Below are positions 17,181 through 26,283 of a stretch of 64,000 nucleotides of DNA, one piece after another. The DNA is from Herbaspirillum sp. 3R11 (GTDB taxonomy: Bacteria; Pseudomonadota; Gammaproteobacteria; Burkholderiales; Burkholderiaceae_D). The translations under genes and the position numbers were made by a program. The stretch lies in NCBI RefSeq assembly GCF_004563925.1, contig NZ_SPNJ01000001.1, positions 806,001-870,000 on the forward strand, written 5' to 3'. Every line of letters begins with the position of its first letter. Position 1 is the stretch's first letter. The notes under the pieces are model-generated. The model had not been told where the DNA came from, ran no database searches, and worked only from the letters and a program-made list of their open reading frames with translations.

Positions 17181-17591
17181 TTATTCGCCTTGCTGCGCCA
17201 GGTAGGCGTTGAAACCGTGATCGAGATACGCCGACAGCGGCAGTTCGTCCGACAAGACGCCGGCGTCGATTTCAGCCAGAGCGCTGATGCGCTGTTTGTG
17301 TTCGTGTTCATACAAGCCGGCAAACAGCATCACGCCGGCCAGCAGAGGGATGGCGACGCCGAGGCGGCCCAGCCAGGAAAACGACGACGATGGCGTGAAG
17401 TTGCCGCCCAAAGCGCCGGCCAATGCGAATTGCGGCGCCACGACGCGAACCGGTGCGGTCGTTTTCTTGCGGGCAAGCGCAACGCGACGCGCTTCCGCCA
17501 GGCTTTGTGTGGTCGATTCGGGCAAGTGTTCCAGATTGGCGTCCAGAGCGCGCTTTACCCGGTAAGCAAATTGTAGTTCTTTGTTGTTCAT
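17181..17591 (-). CDS. DUF3619 single-pass membrane protein, candidate anti-sigma factor
   Basis: A 136-residue protein with a cytoplasmic N-terminal part (residues 1-70, MNNKELQFAYRVKRALDANL), one membrane helix (LGRLGVAIPLLAGVMLFAGL, about 73-92) and a short periplasmic C-terminus. Its ATG overlaps the sigma factor stop by 4 nt (ATGA). Size, topology and coupling resemble anti-sigma factors, but no known anti-sigma domain (such as a ZAS zinc motif) is visible. The family DUF3619 has no established function. Confidence 0.83.
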   Translation of the reverse strand: MNNKELQFAYRVKRALDANLEHLPESTTQSLAEARRVALARKKTTAPVRVVAPQFALAGALGGNFTPSSSFSWLGRLGVAIPLLAGVMLFAGLYEHEHKQRISALAEIDAGVLSDELPLSAYLDHGFNAYLAQQGE

Positions 17592-18157
17592 AAAGTGATT
17601 CCTTTGGCCCTGAGAGCTTGAGCCAGGGCGTGTGTTGCACGAGAGCAATGAGTTTTGACGCTGCCCTCTGAGCATCCCATCGCGGCAGCTGTCTCGGCGA
17701 CATCCATGTCTTGCCAGTAACGCATGAGGAAGGCTTCCCGTTGACGGGTTGGAAGTTTTTGTACTTCGGCGTCGATCAAGGCGAGCGTTTGTTCACGTTC
17801 AACCTTGTCTGCGCTGGATTCCGAGGCCTGGGTGCCTTCCTCGGCTTCGTAGCTTTCGAGCAGGTCGAAGTCTTCCTGGTTCTCGTTGTCGCGGCCGATG
17901 CTGGAAAACAGGCTGACCCAGGTGGTGCGCACTTTTTCCCGACGGAAAAAGTCATGGATGGTGTTTTGCAGGATGCGCTGGAACAGCAGGGGAAGTTCGT
18001 TGGCCGGCTTGTCGCCGTATTTCTCGGCCAGCTTGATCATCGCATCCTGAACAATATCGAGCGCGACTTCATCCTTGCGCACCGCGTACACAGCCTGCTT
18101 GAAGGCGCGGCGTTCGACATTTTCGAGAAAATCGGAGAGTTCTTTGTCAGTTGCCAT
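17588..18157 (-). CDS. RNA polymerase sigma factor, ECF-like
   Basis: A 189-residue sigma factor. Region 2 is seen in ALDIVQDAMIKLAEKYGD through LLFQRILQNTIHDFFRR (core binding and -10 recognition), and region 4 in LPTRQREAFLMRYWQDMDVAETAAAMGCSEGSVKTHCSRA (-35 recognition helix-turn-helix). Between them lies an acidic linker. It is the first gene of the sigma / DUF3619 / DUF3106 cassette, which I recall as a recurrent arrangement in Burkholderiales genomes. The signal it responds to is unknown. Confidence 0.9.
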   Translation of the reverse strand: MATDKELSDFLENVERRAFKQAVYAVRKDEVALDIVQDAMIKLAEKYGDKPANELPLLFQRILQNTIHDFFRREKVRTTWVSLFSSIGRDNENQEDFDLLESYEAEEGTQASESSADKVEREQTLALIDAEVQKLPTRQREAFLMRYWQDMDVAETAAAMGCSEGSVKTHCSRATHALAQALRAKGITL

Positions 18158-18687
18158 GCAATACGGCTTGTCGATGTGGAGCCGGGAATAGATGAATCGA
18201 ATGCAATTCCGACGGGTATGTTGGTGGAATGTACGGATTTGTAACAGAGCGCATGCTAGCAAAAAAGCCCTTGTTTGTGGTGGTGTTTATAGGAAAAGCA
18301 CAATTACGGGGCGGTTTTGCGGGCGACCGCACTAAATTCGCTTGACCAAAATGATGCGACGCATTAACGTGTCAGTCCGCTTCATCAACATGAAGTTCTA
18401 TGGTCTTTACCGTGGCTACGCATAATGTAGCGATTGTCAAAGACGCGCTTTATTTAAAAAGCTGTTTGTTCTAACCCGCGCCACAAGCGCGAGAAATTCG
18501 TAACGGTGTGCTTGCACCAAGGCTGAACGAGTCGCGCTGAGCGGCATTTTGAACCTCACTACGGTTGGGGCGCAGAAATGACGTGACCGCACAAAGAAGG
18601 GATGCCGAAGGACGCAGGTCGATCAGTGCGATTTCGCCAGGAGAGAACATCCGATCAATCTCCAATGGACCTTGAAAGGAAGTAGTA
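18158..18687 (+). promoter_or_regulatory. Long divergent regulatory region and leader of the ilv operon
   Basis: These 530 nt hold no convincing gene. The left part must contain the sigma factor promoter (minus strand). Toward ilvI there are several perfect inverted repeats: ATGCG-A-CGCAT (18354-18364), CTTCAT-caac-ATGAAG (18380-18395) and GCTAC-N7-GTAGC (18415-18431), followed by a ~250-nt stretch with more hairpin potential, for example AACC-N7-GGTT near 18552 and GGATG...CATCC at 18600-18652. No leader peptide rich in Ile, Val or Leu codons was found, which argues against classical attenuation. Confidence 0.5.
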
Positions 18688-20406
18688 ATGAGTGCAGAAA
18701 ACCTCACCGGTGCGGAGATACTCGTCCGTTGCCTGGCTGAAGAGGGCGTTGAGCACGTCTTCGGCTATCCTGGTGGCGCCGTGCTTTATATTTACGACGC
18801 TATCTTCAAGCAAGACAAATTCCAACATATCCTGGTACGCCACGAGCAGGCTGCGGTGCATGCAGCGGATGCCTATTCGCGCAGCTCCGAAAAAGTCGGC
18901 GTCTGCATCGTGACCTCCGGTCCCGGCGTCACCAATGCGGTGACCGGTCTGGCGACCGCGTACATGGATTCGATCCCGATGATCGTGATTTCCGGCCAGG
19001 TGCCTTCGACCGCCATCGGTCAGGACGCCTTCCAGGAATGCGACACCGTCGGCATCACACGTCCCTGCGTCAAGCACAACTTCCTCGTGAAGGATGTGAA
19101 GGACCTCGCGGAGACGATGAAAAAAGCTTTCTATATCGCCACCACCGGCCGTCCAGGTCCAGTGCTGGTCGATATCCCGAAGGATATCTCGATGCACACC
19201 TGTGCCTACGAGTATCCTAAAACCGTCGAAATGCGTTCGTACAAGCCGGTCGACAAAGGCCATTCCGGTCAGATCCGCAAAGCGCTGCAGTTGCTGCTGA
19301 CGGCGGAACGTCCGATGATCTACACCGGCGGCGGCGTGATTCTCGCGAATGCCGCTCCCGAGCTCAACAAGCTGGTGGATCGCCTCGGCTTCCCTTGCAC
19401 CAACACACTGATGGGGCTGGGCGCTTACCGCTCGACCAGCGACAAGTTCGTCGGCATGCCGGGCATGCACGGTACGTATGAAGCCAACATGGCGATGCAG
19501 CACAGCGATGTGATGATCGCCATCGGCGCGCGCTTCGACGACCGCGTGATCGGCAACCCGAAGCACTTCGCCTCCAACGCGCGCAAGATCATCCATATCG
19601 ACATCGATCCTTCGTCGATTTCCAAGCGCGTCAAGGTCGACATTCCTATCGTCGGCAACGTCAAGGACGTGCTGCAGGAATTGCTGGCCCAGCTGGACGC
19701 CGCCGAAACCAAGCCGAATGCGCCTGCGCTGGCCAACTGGTGGAAGCAGATCAACAAGTGGCGTGAGCGCGACTGCCTGAAGTTTGCTACTTCGGATGAG
19801 TTCATCAAGCCGCAGGCAGTGGTCAAGAACGTCTGGGAAATCACCAAGGGTGACGCCTTCATCACCTCCGACGTCGGCCAGCATCAGATGTGGGCTGCGC
19901 AGTACTACGGTTTCGACAAGCCGCGCCGCTGGATCAATTCCGGTGGTCTCGGCACCATGGGCGTCGGCCTGCCGTACGCCATGGGCGTGCAGAAGGCCAA
20001 TCCGGACGCGACCGTCGCCTGCATCACCGGCGAAGCATCGATTCAGATGTGCATCCAGGAACTCGCGACCTGCAAGCAATATCACCTGACGCCGAAAATC
20101 ATTCTGCTGAACAACCGTTTCCTCGGCATGGTTCGCCAGTGGCAGCAAATCGATTACGGTTCGCGCTACTCCGAGTCGTACATGGATTCCTTGCCCGACT
20201 TCACCAAGCTGGCCGAGTCCTATGGCCACGTCGGCATGAAGATCGAAAAGCCGGGCGATGTGGACGGTGCGCTCAGGGAAGCGTTCAGCATGAAAGACAA
20301 GCTGGTCTTCATGAACTTCATTACGGATCAAACCGAAAACGTCTGGCCGATGGTCAAGGCAGGTAAGGGTTTGACTGAAATGCTCTTGGGTTCGGAGGAT
20401 CTGTAA
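18688..20406 (+). CDS. ilvI: Acetolactate synthase large (catalytic) subunit
   Basis: A 572-residue TPP enzyme that condenses pyruvate with pyruvate or 2-oxobutyrate in valine, leucine and isoleucine synthesis. The order is PYR domain (catalytic Glu53 in VRHEQAAVHAADAY), FAD/central domain and PP domain. The TPP-Mg motif, usually GDG, reads G448-E449-A450, ending with the usual NN pair (LLNNRFLGMVRQW). It needs the IlvH subunit, encoded immediately downstream with a one-base overlap (TAATG). A GAAAGGAAG ribosome site precedes the ATG. Confidence 0.96.
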   Translation: MSAENLTGAEILVRCLAEEGVEHVFGYPGGAVLYIYDAIFKQDKFQHILVRHEQAAVHAADAYSRSSEKVGVCIVTSGPGVTNAVTGLATAYMDSIPMIVISGQVPSTAIGQDAFQECDTVGITRPCVKHNFLVKDVKDLAETMKKAFYIATTGRPGPVLVDIPKDISMHTCAYEYPKTVEMRSYKPVDKGHSGQIRKALQLLLTAERPMIYTGGGVILANAAPELNKLVDRLGFPCTNTLMGLGAYRSTSDKFVGMPGMHGTYEANMAMQHSDVMIAIGARFDDRVIGNPKHFASNARKIIHIDIDPSSISKRVKVDIPIVGNVKDVLQELLAQLDAAETKPNAPALANWWKQINKWRERDCLKFATSDEFIKPQAVVKNVWEITKGDAFITSDVGQHQMWAAQYYGFDKPRRWINSGGLGTMGVGLPYAMGVQKANPDATVACITGEASIQMCIQELATCKQYHLTPKIILLNNRFLGMVRQWQQIDYGSRYSESYMDSLPDFTKLAESYGHVGMKIEKPGDVDGALREAFSMKDKLVFMNFITDQTENVWPMVKAGKGLTEMLLGSEDL

Positions 20407-20897
20407 TGCGCCATATTGTTTCTGTACTGCTGGAAAACGAAGCCGGCGCTCTGTCCCGTGTGGTGGGCCTGTTCTCCGCGCGCGGCTATAACATCGAAAC
20501 CCTGACTGTTGCACCTACCGAAGACGCCACCTTGTCGCGCATGACCATCGTGACCAGCGGCTCGGACGACGTGATTGAACAAATCACCAAACACCTGAAC
20601 CGCCTGATCGAGGTGGTGAAGGTCGTGGATCTGACTGAAGGCGCGCATATCGAGCGTGAACTGATGCTGATCAAGGTACGTGCCGTGGGCAAGGAACGTG
20701 AAGAAATGAAGCGCACTGCGGACATCTTCCGCGGCCGCATCATCGATGTCACTGAAAAGACCTACACGATCGAATTGACAGGCAACAAGGGCAAGCTGGA
20801 CGCGTTTATCGACTCGATCGACCGTGCAGCGATTCTTGAGACTGTGCGTACCGGCGGCTCCGGTATCGGCCGCGGCGAACGGATCCTCAAGGTCTGA
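20406..20897 (+). CDS. ilvH: Acetolactate synthase small (regulatory) subunit
   Basis: A 163-residue regulatory subunit. The N-terminal ACT domain (HIVSVLLENEAGALSRVVGL, residues 3-22, then NIETLTV) is where valine binds for feedback inhibition; the C-terminal domain (~80-160, with REEMKRTADIFRGRIIDV) completes the activator fold. Length is normal for IlvH. It is translationally coupled to ilvI and lies 86 nt upstream of ilvC. Confidence 0.96.
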   Translation: MRHIVSVLLENEAGALSRVVGLFSARGYNIETLTVAPTEDATLSRMTIVTSGSDDVIEQITKHLNRLIEVVKVVDLTEGAHIERELMLIKVRAVGKEREEMKRTADIFRGRIIDVTEKTYTIELTGNKGKLDAFIDSIDRAAILETVRTGGSGIGRGERILKV

Positions 20898-20968
20898 TGC
20901 ACGCCCATCGCTGGTAGTTCTATCGCTCTCTCTGTACTTAATTCAGTATTGAATATTTTAAAAATTAG

Positions 20969-22000
<1,032 letters not shown>

Positions 22001-22021
22001 TCGATATTTTTATCGATGAAG

Positions 22022-22047
22022 AAAAGGACGCTCAGGCGTCCTTTTTT
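22022..22047 (+). terminator. Intrinsic terminator after ilvC
   Basis: A 10-bp perfect stem (AAAAGGACGC / GCGTCCTTTT) with a 4-nt loop and a run of six T residues. Confidence 0.93.
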
Positions 22048-22233
22048 ATTTTCTGCGATCTGCAGCAACAAAGATGTTGCAACGCTTGCATCTTGTCACA
22101 ATTGCATTGTTCCTCCGAAGAACTAAGCGCGTTGCAAGGCGTCCAAACGCCAGTCTTCGTTACTGCTTCCTCCGGGCTTTCATGCGCAGGGCAGTGCGAA
22201 ACTCATTAATCCGTTTTATTTCTGGAGATATCC

Positions 22234-22980
22234 ATGTCGCGCTCAAGCCAACTATTATTCGCCGCCGTACTTGCCACAGCCACGATGGCGGCACATGCGC
22301 AATCAGCTCAAACCACCGGCACCATGGTGGTCATTCCCGCTTCGGGCGAACTCGTCGTCCCTAACGACGAAGCCCGCGCCACCCTGAACGTCGAGGAACA
22401 GGACAAGGACAAGGCCGCCGCCGCGTCGCGCGTCAACAAGAAGATGAAGCAGGGCATCGACATCGTGAAGCGGCAAGACCCGCAAGCGCAGCTCAAGACA
22501 CGCGGCTATTACACCTACGCGGTCTACTCCGAAGATCCGCGCCCGAGCAACAAGCCGCGTCCCATTGTCGGCTGGCGCGTCGGGCAATACCTCGATGTAA
22601 CAACCACCAATCTGGAAGGCTTGCCGCGTACCGTGGCAGCAGCACAGGGCATCCTGGGACTCAACAATCTGCAATTCGGACTGAGCCCGGCCGCGACCAA
22701 AAAACTTGATGCAGACCTCATCAACGCGACCTTCAAGAATCTCAATGAGCGCATTGCATCGATTGCCGGCGCGATGGGCCGCCGCAGCAGTGACGTAGTG
22801 GTGGAAACGGTGGATTTCGAAGGCTCCGGCAACTACGCTCAGAACGTCGCGGCTCCCAAGGCGATGATGATGCGTGCGATGGCCGATGCGCCGGCGCAGG
22901 AGGCAGTCGCCGAGCCGAGCTTTGAGCCGGGTGACACCACCATCGGCATGCATCTGGTCGGCAAGGTACGTTTCAAATAA
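22234..22980 (+). CDS. SIMPL domain (DUF541) exported protein
   Basis: A 248-residue protein with a signal peptide (cleavage near AHAQS) and a SIMPL/DUF541 domain covering most of the rest; the pattern of beta strands with GELVVPNDEARATLNVEEQDKDK, GWRVGQYLDVTTTNLE and the C-terminal VGKVRFK is typical. Members such as E. coli YggE and BP26 of Brucella are periplasmic and linked to oxidative stress or form channels; the exact role here is not known. It sits between ilvC and psd, in its own transcription unit, with GGAGATATCC before the ATG. Confidence 0.87.
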   Translation: MSRSSQLLFAAVLATATMAAHAQSAQTTGTMVVIPASGELVVPNDEARATLNVEEQDKDKAAAASRVNKKMKQGIDIVKRQDPQAQLKTRGYYTYAVYSEDPRPSNKPRPIVGWRVGQYLDVTTTNLEGLPRTVAAAQGILGLNNLQFGLSPAATKKLDADLINATFKNLNERIASIAGAMGRRSSDVVVETVDFEGSGNYAQNVAAPKAMMMRAMADAPAQEAVAEPSFEPGDTTIGMHLVGKVRFK

Positions 22981-23331
22981 TTGATGGAATGTCATCGGGC
23001 GGCGCGCTCTACAGACCGCCCGATGCAGTTGTGCGTCGGTGCGCCAGCCCGGCATAGCACCGTAATTGTTCCTCCTCGTCCTGTCCATCACTGCCGCCAT
23101 TGTTCGTCAATCGTGGTAATCGAGATAAAATAGGCTCCATCAGAACAAGAATGGCTATATCAGGCCACCAGGTCCCTCCGTTTTCCTCCGGCCGGAATCT
23201 CTGGCTGTCATTCGCTGTCTACGGGTAAATATCCGTCGATTTGACTCGCGGTGCGTTACATTTCTTAGGCGCTCGTCTAGAATAAGCACGCTTTAACATT
23301 TTGAAAACTATCAGCGACTATCGGAGCAACG
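22981..23331 (+). promoter_or_regulatory. Intergenic region with hairpin and psd-pssA promoter
   Basis: A perfect 10-bp inverted repeat (CATCGGGCGG at 22993-23002 and CCGCCCGATG at 23016-23025, 13-nt loop) follows the SIMPL gene but lacks a T-tract, so it is at best a weak terminator or an mRNA-stabilising hairpin. Farther on, TTACAT (23256-23261) and TAGAAT (23278-23283) with a 16-nt spacer make a good sigma70-type promoter about 45 nt before the psd start. Nothing else was recognised in the ~350 nt. Confidence 0.55.
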
Positions 23332-23973
23332 TTGAATAATCACTATCCACATCCTATTATTGCCCGCGAAGGCTGGCCTTTTCTGGGCATCGCCGTTGTC
23401 GTCGCCGTTGTCGTCACCCTGATCGGTGGAGCATGGTCGATCCCGTTCTGGATCATCGCCTTGTTCGTGCTGCAATTCTTCCGCGATCCGCCGCGCACCA
23501 TTCCACAGAATCCCAACGCCGTGCTGTCGCCTGCCGACGGCCGCATCGTTGTGGTCGCCAAAGCCCACGATCCTTACACCAATCGCGAAGCGCTGAAGAT
23601 CAGCGTGTTCATGAACGTGTTCAACGTCCACTCCAACCGCGCCCCGGTGGATGGCAAGATTGAAACCGTGCAGTATTTCCCCGGCAAGTTCGTCAACGCC
23701 GACCTTGACAAGGCTTCGCTGGAAAACGAGCGCAATGCGCTGGCGATTACCGCAGCCAACGGCCAGAGCGTGACGTGCGTGCAAGTGGCCGGTCTGATTG
23801 CCCGTCGCATCCTGTGCTACGTCAAAGCCGGCGATGTGCTGGCGCGCGGCCAGCGTTACGGCTTCATCCGTTTCGGCTCGCGCGTTGACGTGTACCTGCC
23901 GTTGACGGCAACCCCGAAAGTGAGCGTCGGCGAAAAAGTCTCGGCTACGGAAACCATCCTGGCTGAATTCTGA
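23332..23973 (+). CDS. psd: Phosphatidylserine decarboxylase proenzyme
   Basis: A 213-residue short-type decarboxylase that makes phosphatidylethanolamine at the inner membrane. Two adjacent hydrophobic stretches near the N-terminus (residues ~17-45) give membrane association. The self-cleavage site that creates the pyruvoyl group is the Gly182-Ser183 pair in IRFGSRVD. The start is TTG at 23332, supported by GGAGCAAC just upstream and by alignment of REGWPF with the family N-terminus. It is followed 29 nt later by pssA, which makes its substrate. Confidence 0.94.
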   Translation: MNNHYPHPIIAREGWPFLGIAVVVAVVVTLIGGAWSIPFWIIALFVLQFFRDPPRTIPQNPNAVLSPADGRIVVVAKAHDPYTNREALKISVFMNVFNVHSNRAPVDGKIETVQYFPGKFVNADLDKASLENERNALAITAANGQSVTCVQVAGLIARRILCYVKAGDVLARGQRYGFIRFGSRVDVYLPLTATPKVSVGEKVSATETILAEF

Positions 23974-24002
23974 TCACCCGACGCATATTGGACTGACTTC
24001 CT

Positions 24003-24869
24003 ATGGCAACTTTCCGCAGACGCAAAAACAAGGGCGCGATTCCGTTTCCGAAATCCTTGCGCAGCCATAAGGCGCCGATGTATCCGGCCCAGCTGGAAGA
24101 CGTCGACGGCGCGCCGATCGTGCGTCCACGGCGCTCGCGCGGTATTTACCTGCTGCCCAATGCCTTCACGACGGCAGCGTTGTTCTGCGGTTTCTACGCC
24201 ATCGTGATGGCGATGAACCTGAAGTTCGACCATGCCTCCATCGCGATTTTCGTCGCCATGGTGCTGGACAGCCTGGACGGTCGCGTGGCGCGCATGACCA
24301 ACACGCAAAGCGAATTCGGCGCCCAGTACGACAGCCTGTCCGACATGGTGTCATTCGGCGCGGCGCCGGCGCTGGTGGTGTATGAGTGGTCCCTGCGCGG
24401 CATGGGCAAGCTGGGCTGGCTGGCGGCGTTCGTGTATTGCGCCGGTGGCGCCTTGCGCCTGGCGCGCTTCAACACCAACATCGCGGTGGTCGACAAGCGT
24501 TACTTCCAGGGTTTGCCAAGTCCTGCCGCTGCGGCGCTGGTGGCCGGCTTCGTCTGGCTGATGGACGACTTGCGTTTCGCCGGTACCGATCTGAGCTGGG
24601 CGGCGTGGATCATCACTTTGTATGCCGGCATCACGATGGTGACCAACGTGCCGTTCTACAGTTTCAAGGACATCAATTTCCGCAAGCCGGTGCCGTTCAT
24701 CGCGGCCTTGCTGGTGGTGGTGCTCCTGGTGGTGATCTCCAGCGATCCGTCCAAGGTGCTGTTCGGTCTGTTTGTCCTGTATGGTTTGTCCGGCTATATC
24801 GTCTATGCCTGGCGCAAGATCAAGGGCAAGCCCGTCAGCATCGTGCAGACGGAACACGAAGAGAAGTAG
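24003..24869 (+). CDS. pssA: CDP-diacylglycerol-serine O-phosphatidyltransferase
   Basis: A 288-residue integral membrane enzyme that makes phosphatidylserine. The CDP-alcohol phosphotransferase motif is complete: D89, D92-G93, A96-R97, G106, D110 and D114. About eight hydrophobic segments follow or surround it. The N-terminal ~40 residues are basic and cytoplasmic. Together with psd directly upstream it forms the two-step pathway to phosphatidylethanolamine. The cluster ilvIHC-psd-pssA is familiar from Burkholderiales. Confidence 0.94.
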   Translation: MATFRRRKNKGAIPFPKSLRSHKAPMYPAQLEDVDGAPIVRPRRSRGIYLLPNAFTTAALFCGFYAIVMAMNLKFDHASIAIFVAMVLDSLDGRVARMTNTQSEFGAQYDSLSDMVSFGAAPALVVYEWSLRGMGKLGWLAAFVYCAGGALRLARFNTNIAVVDKRYFQGLPSPAAAALVAGFVWLMDDLRFAGTDLSWAAWIITLYAGITMVTNVPFYSFKDINFRKPVPFIAALLVVVLLVVISSDPSKVLFGLFVLYGLSGYIVYAWRKIKGKPVSIVQTEHEEK

Positions 24870-24893
24870 TTTTCAGGGCAACTGAAACCGATC

Positions 24894-24927
24894 AAAACCG
24901 CCGCAGCGAAAGCCCGGCGGTTTTTTT
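24894..24927 (+). terminator. Intrinsic terminator after pssA
   Basis: A 10-bp stem (AAAACCGCCG / CGGCGGTTTT) with an 11-nt loop is followed by a 7-nt T-tract. Confidence 0.9.
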
Positions 24928-25032
24928 CGTCACGCGCTGCAGAGTCGACCGGGTTGTCACTGTTGCATCGAAAATCGTCCACATTGCTGCTAAGCTGAAA
25001 CCGAGGGGCTGATTCAGCCATCGAGGACCTTT

Positions 25033-25536
25033 ATGGCCATCGCAATCAACAGTTCATTTACCGCCAGCGTTCCGGCTGCCTATGGAGGCAGTACGCCGGT
25101 GATCGACCTCGGCGTGAGTCCCGCCGCGATCAGTACGGCGGTGGCGCTGACCAATGCCGGATCAGTCGTGGTCAGCATCAGTGGCGCGCCGGCAGGATCG
25201 GTGACTTACACTGCGGCCGGGCTGCTGCGCGAGATCTCGTTTGCCGGCGTGCCGGCGCAAAGACCGCCGCCGCAAATTGTGCAGCAAGAGCGGCAATCAT
25301 TACAGGCCGCCAACTCGGCGTCCGCAGCTTCACCCACGAATGACGGCCAGGAGTCGGATCAAAGCGAACCTGCCGTGGATGGCGTCTACAACGGCAGTGG
25401 TGTATTCACGCCGACCAGCGGGGTCTCGCCGCAATTTGCAGCAGTACTGCGCAGCGATCCGGGCTTGGCGGCCGTGGCGGCCAATGATTCGTTCGCTTCG
25501 GGCGTTGTAGGGACGCTGGTATCGACCAGCGCCTGA
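25033..25536 (+). CDS. Hypothetical protein, Ala/Ser-rich
   Basis: A 167-residue protein I do not recognise. It has no signal peptide, no Cys, and three parts: a Val/Ser/Gly-rich segment that looks beta-stranded (residues 1-75, with VVVSISGAPAGSVTYTAAG), a polar Pro/Gln/Ser-rich linker (76-120), and an end with GVFTPTSGVSPQFAAVLRSDPG. The ATG at 25033 has a GAGGACC ribosome site. Its stop codon is directly adjacent to the stop of the convergent hydrolase gene with no gap between them. Codon use looks like that of its neighbours, so I consider it real. Confidence 0.7.
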   Translation: MAIAINSSFTASVPAAYGGSTPVIDLGVSPAAISTAVALTNAGSVVVSISGAPAGSVTYTAAGLLREISFAGVPAQRPPPQIVQQERQSLQAANSASAASPTNDGQESDQSEPAVDGVYNGSGVFTPTSGVSPQFAAVLRSDPGLAAVAANDSFASGVVGTLVSTSA

Positions 25537-26283
25537 TTATCTTTCTTCCCGATTTTCCAGTTTGTCCGCACTGATGGCGGTGGCGATGCGTCGTCGCAGT
25601 CCGGCGTCCTGCGCGATTTTTTCGCTGAGGCGGTGGTCCACGCCGGGCAGATCGATCAGCCTTCGGAAGCGCGCCGACTGCGCCGCATCCATCAACAGGT
25701 CGGCGACGTCGTACGGTATCACCGTGTCGTCGAGGGTGCGGATGATCGTCAGGCTGCCGCAATAGTTGCGGATCAATTCCAGCGTTTCCGCGTCCCGCCA
25801 GCTGTCCGGACGCCGTATCGCGGCGGAGAACGCCGGTCCGAACGGCAAGGCAAAGGCCGCCCGATCATAAATCGCACCGACCAACAGGACCACATGATCA
25901 ATGCCGGAGGCATCGCTGCAGGCCAGGCGAATGGCGATTTCGCCGCTCATGCTGACGCCGGCGACGGTGTGGATGCGGCGTTCGGGATCGAGGTGTTGCC
26001 GTGCTTGTTCGGCTTGGTGCAGGCGTTTTTGCAGCGAGCCCGGCGTGTTGGCGCTGCTCTCGCCATGACCGGAAAAATCGAAGGCAATGCTGCCAAGGCC
26101 GAGCGTTGCAAGCTCTTCCCGCAGCAGGCGCTGGCGTTGGCGATGGCTTTGCCCGGCGCCATGCAGGAACAGTACACCCGGCACACCTGGCATACCCGGC
26201 GCATCCTCCGAATTCGTCGCACTCAGAATGTCGCCGACGATGATCTCATCGTCGATCGCCAGCTCAAAGCGCCGCTCGTTCAT
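25537..26283 (-). CDS. Alpha/beta hydrolase (dienelactone hydrolase/acyl-peptidase-like)
   Basis: A 248-residue soluble hydrolase. HGAGQSHRQRQR is the oxyanion region, the nucleophile elbow is GVSMSGEIA (catalytic Ser), the acid probably lies in RTLDDTVIP and the His in GVDHRL. It lacks a signal peptide. The substrate is unknown. Its ATG overlaps the stop of the upstream diguanylate cyclase gene by 4 nt (ATGA), so the two are co-translated. Confidence 0.84.
   Translation of the reverse strand: MNERRFELAIDDEIIVGDILSATNSEDAPGMPGVPGVLFLHGAGQSHRQRQRLLREELATLGLGSIAFDFSGHGESSANTPGSLQKRLHQAEQARQHLDPERRIHTVAGVSMSGEIAIRLACSDASGIDHVVLLVGAIYDRAAFALPFGPAFSAAIRRPDSWRDAETLELIRNYCGSLTIIRTLDDTVIPYDVADLLMDAAQSARFRRLIDLPGVDHRLSEKIAQDAGLRRRIATAISADKLENREER

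Noticed and set aside
18601..18685. Short frame MPKDAGRSVR... before ilvI as an attenuator leader peptide
   Set aside because: It contains no run of Ile, Val or Leu codons and ends in the ilvI ribosome site.
18655..20514. 619-residue minus-strand frame
   Set aside because: Exact antisense of ilvI, which has full family motifs on the plus strand.
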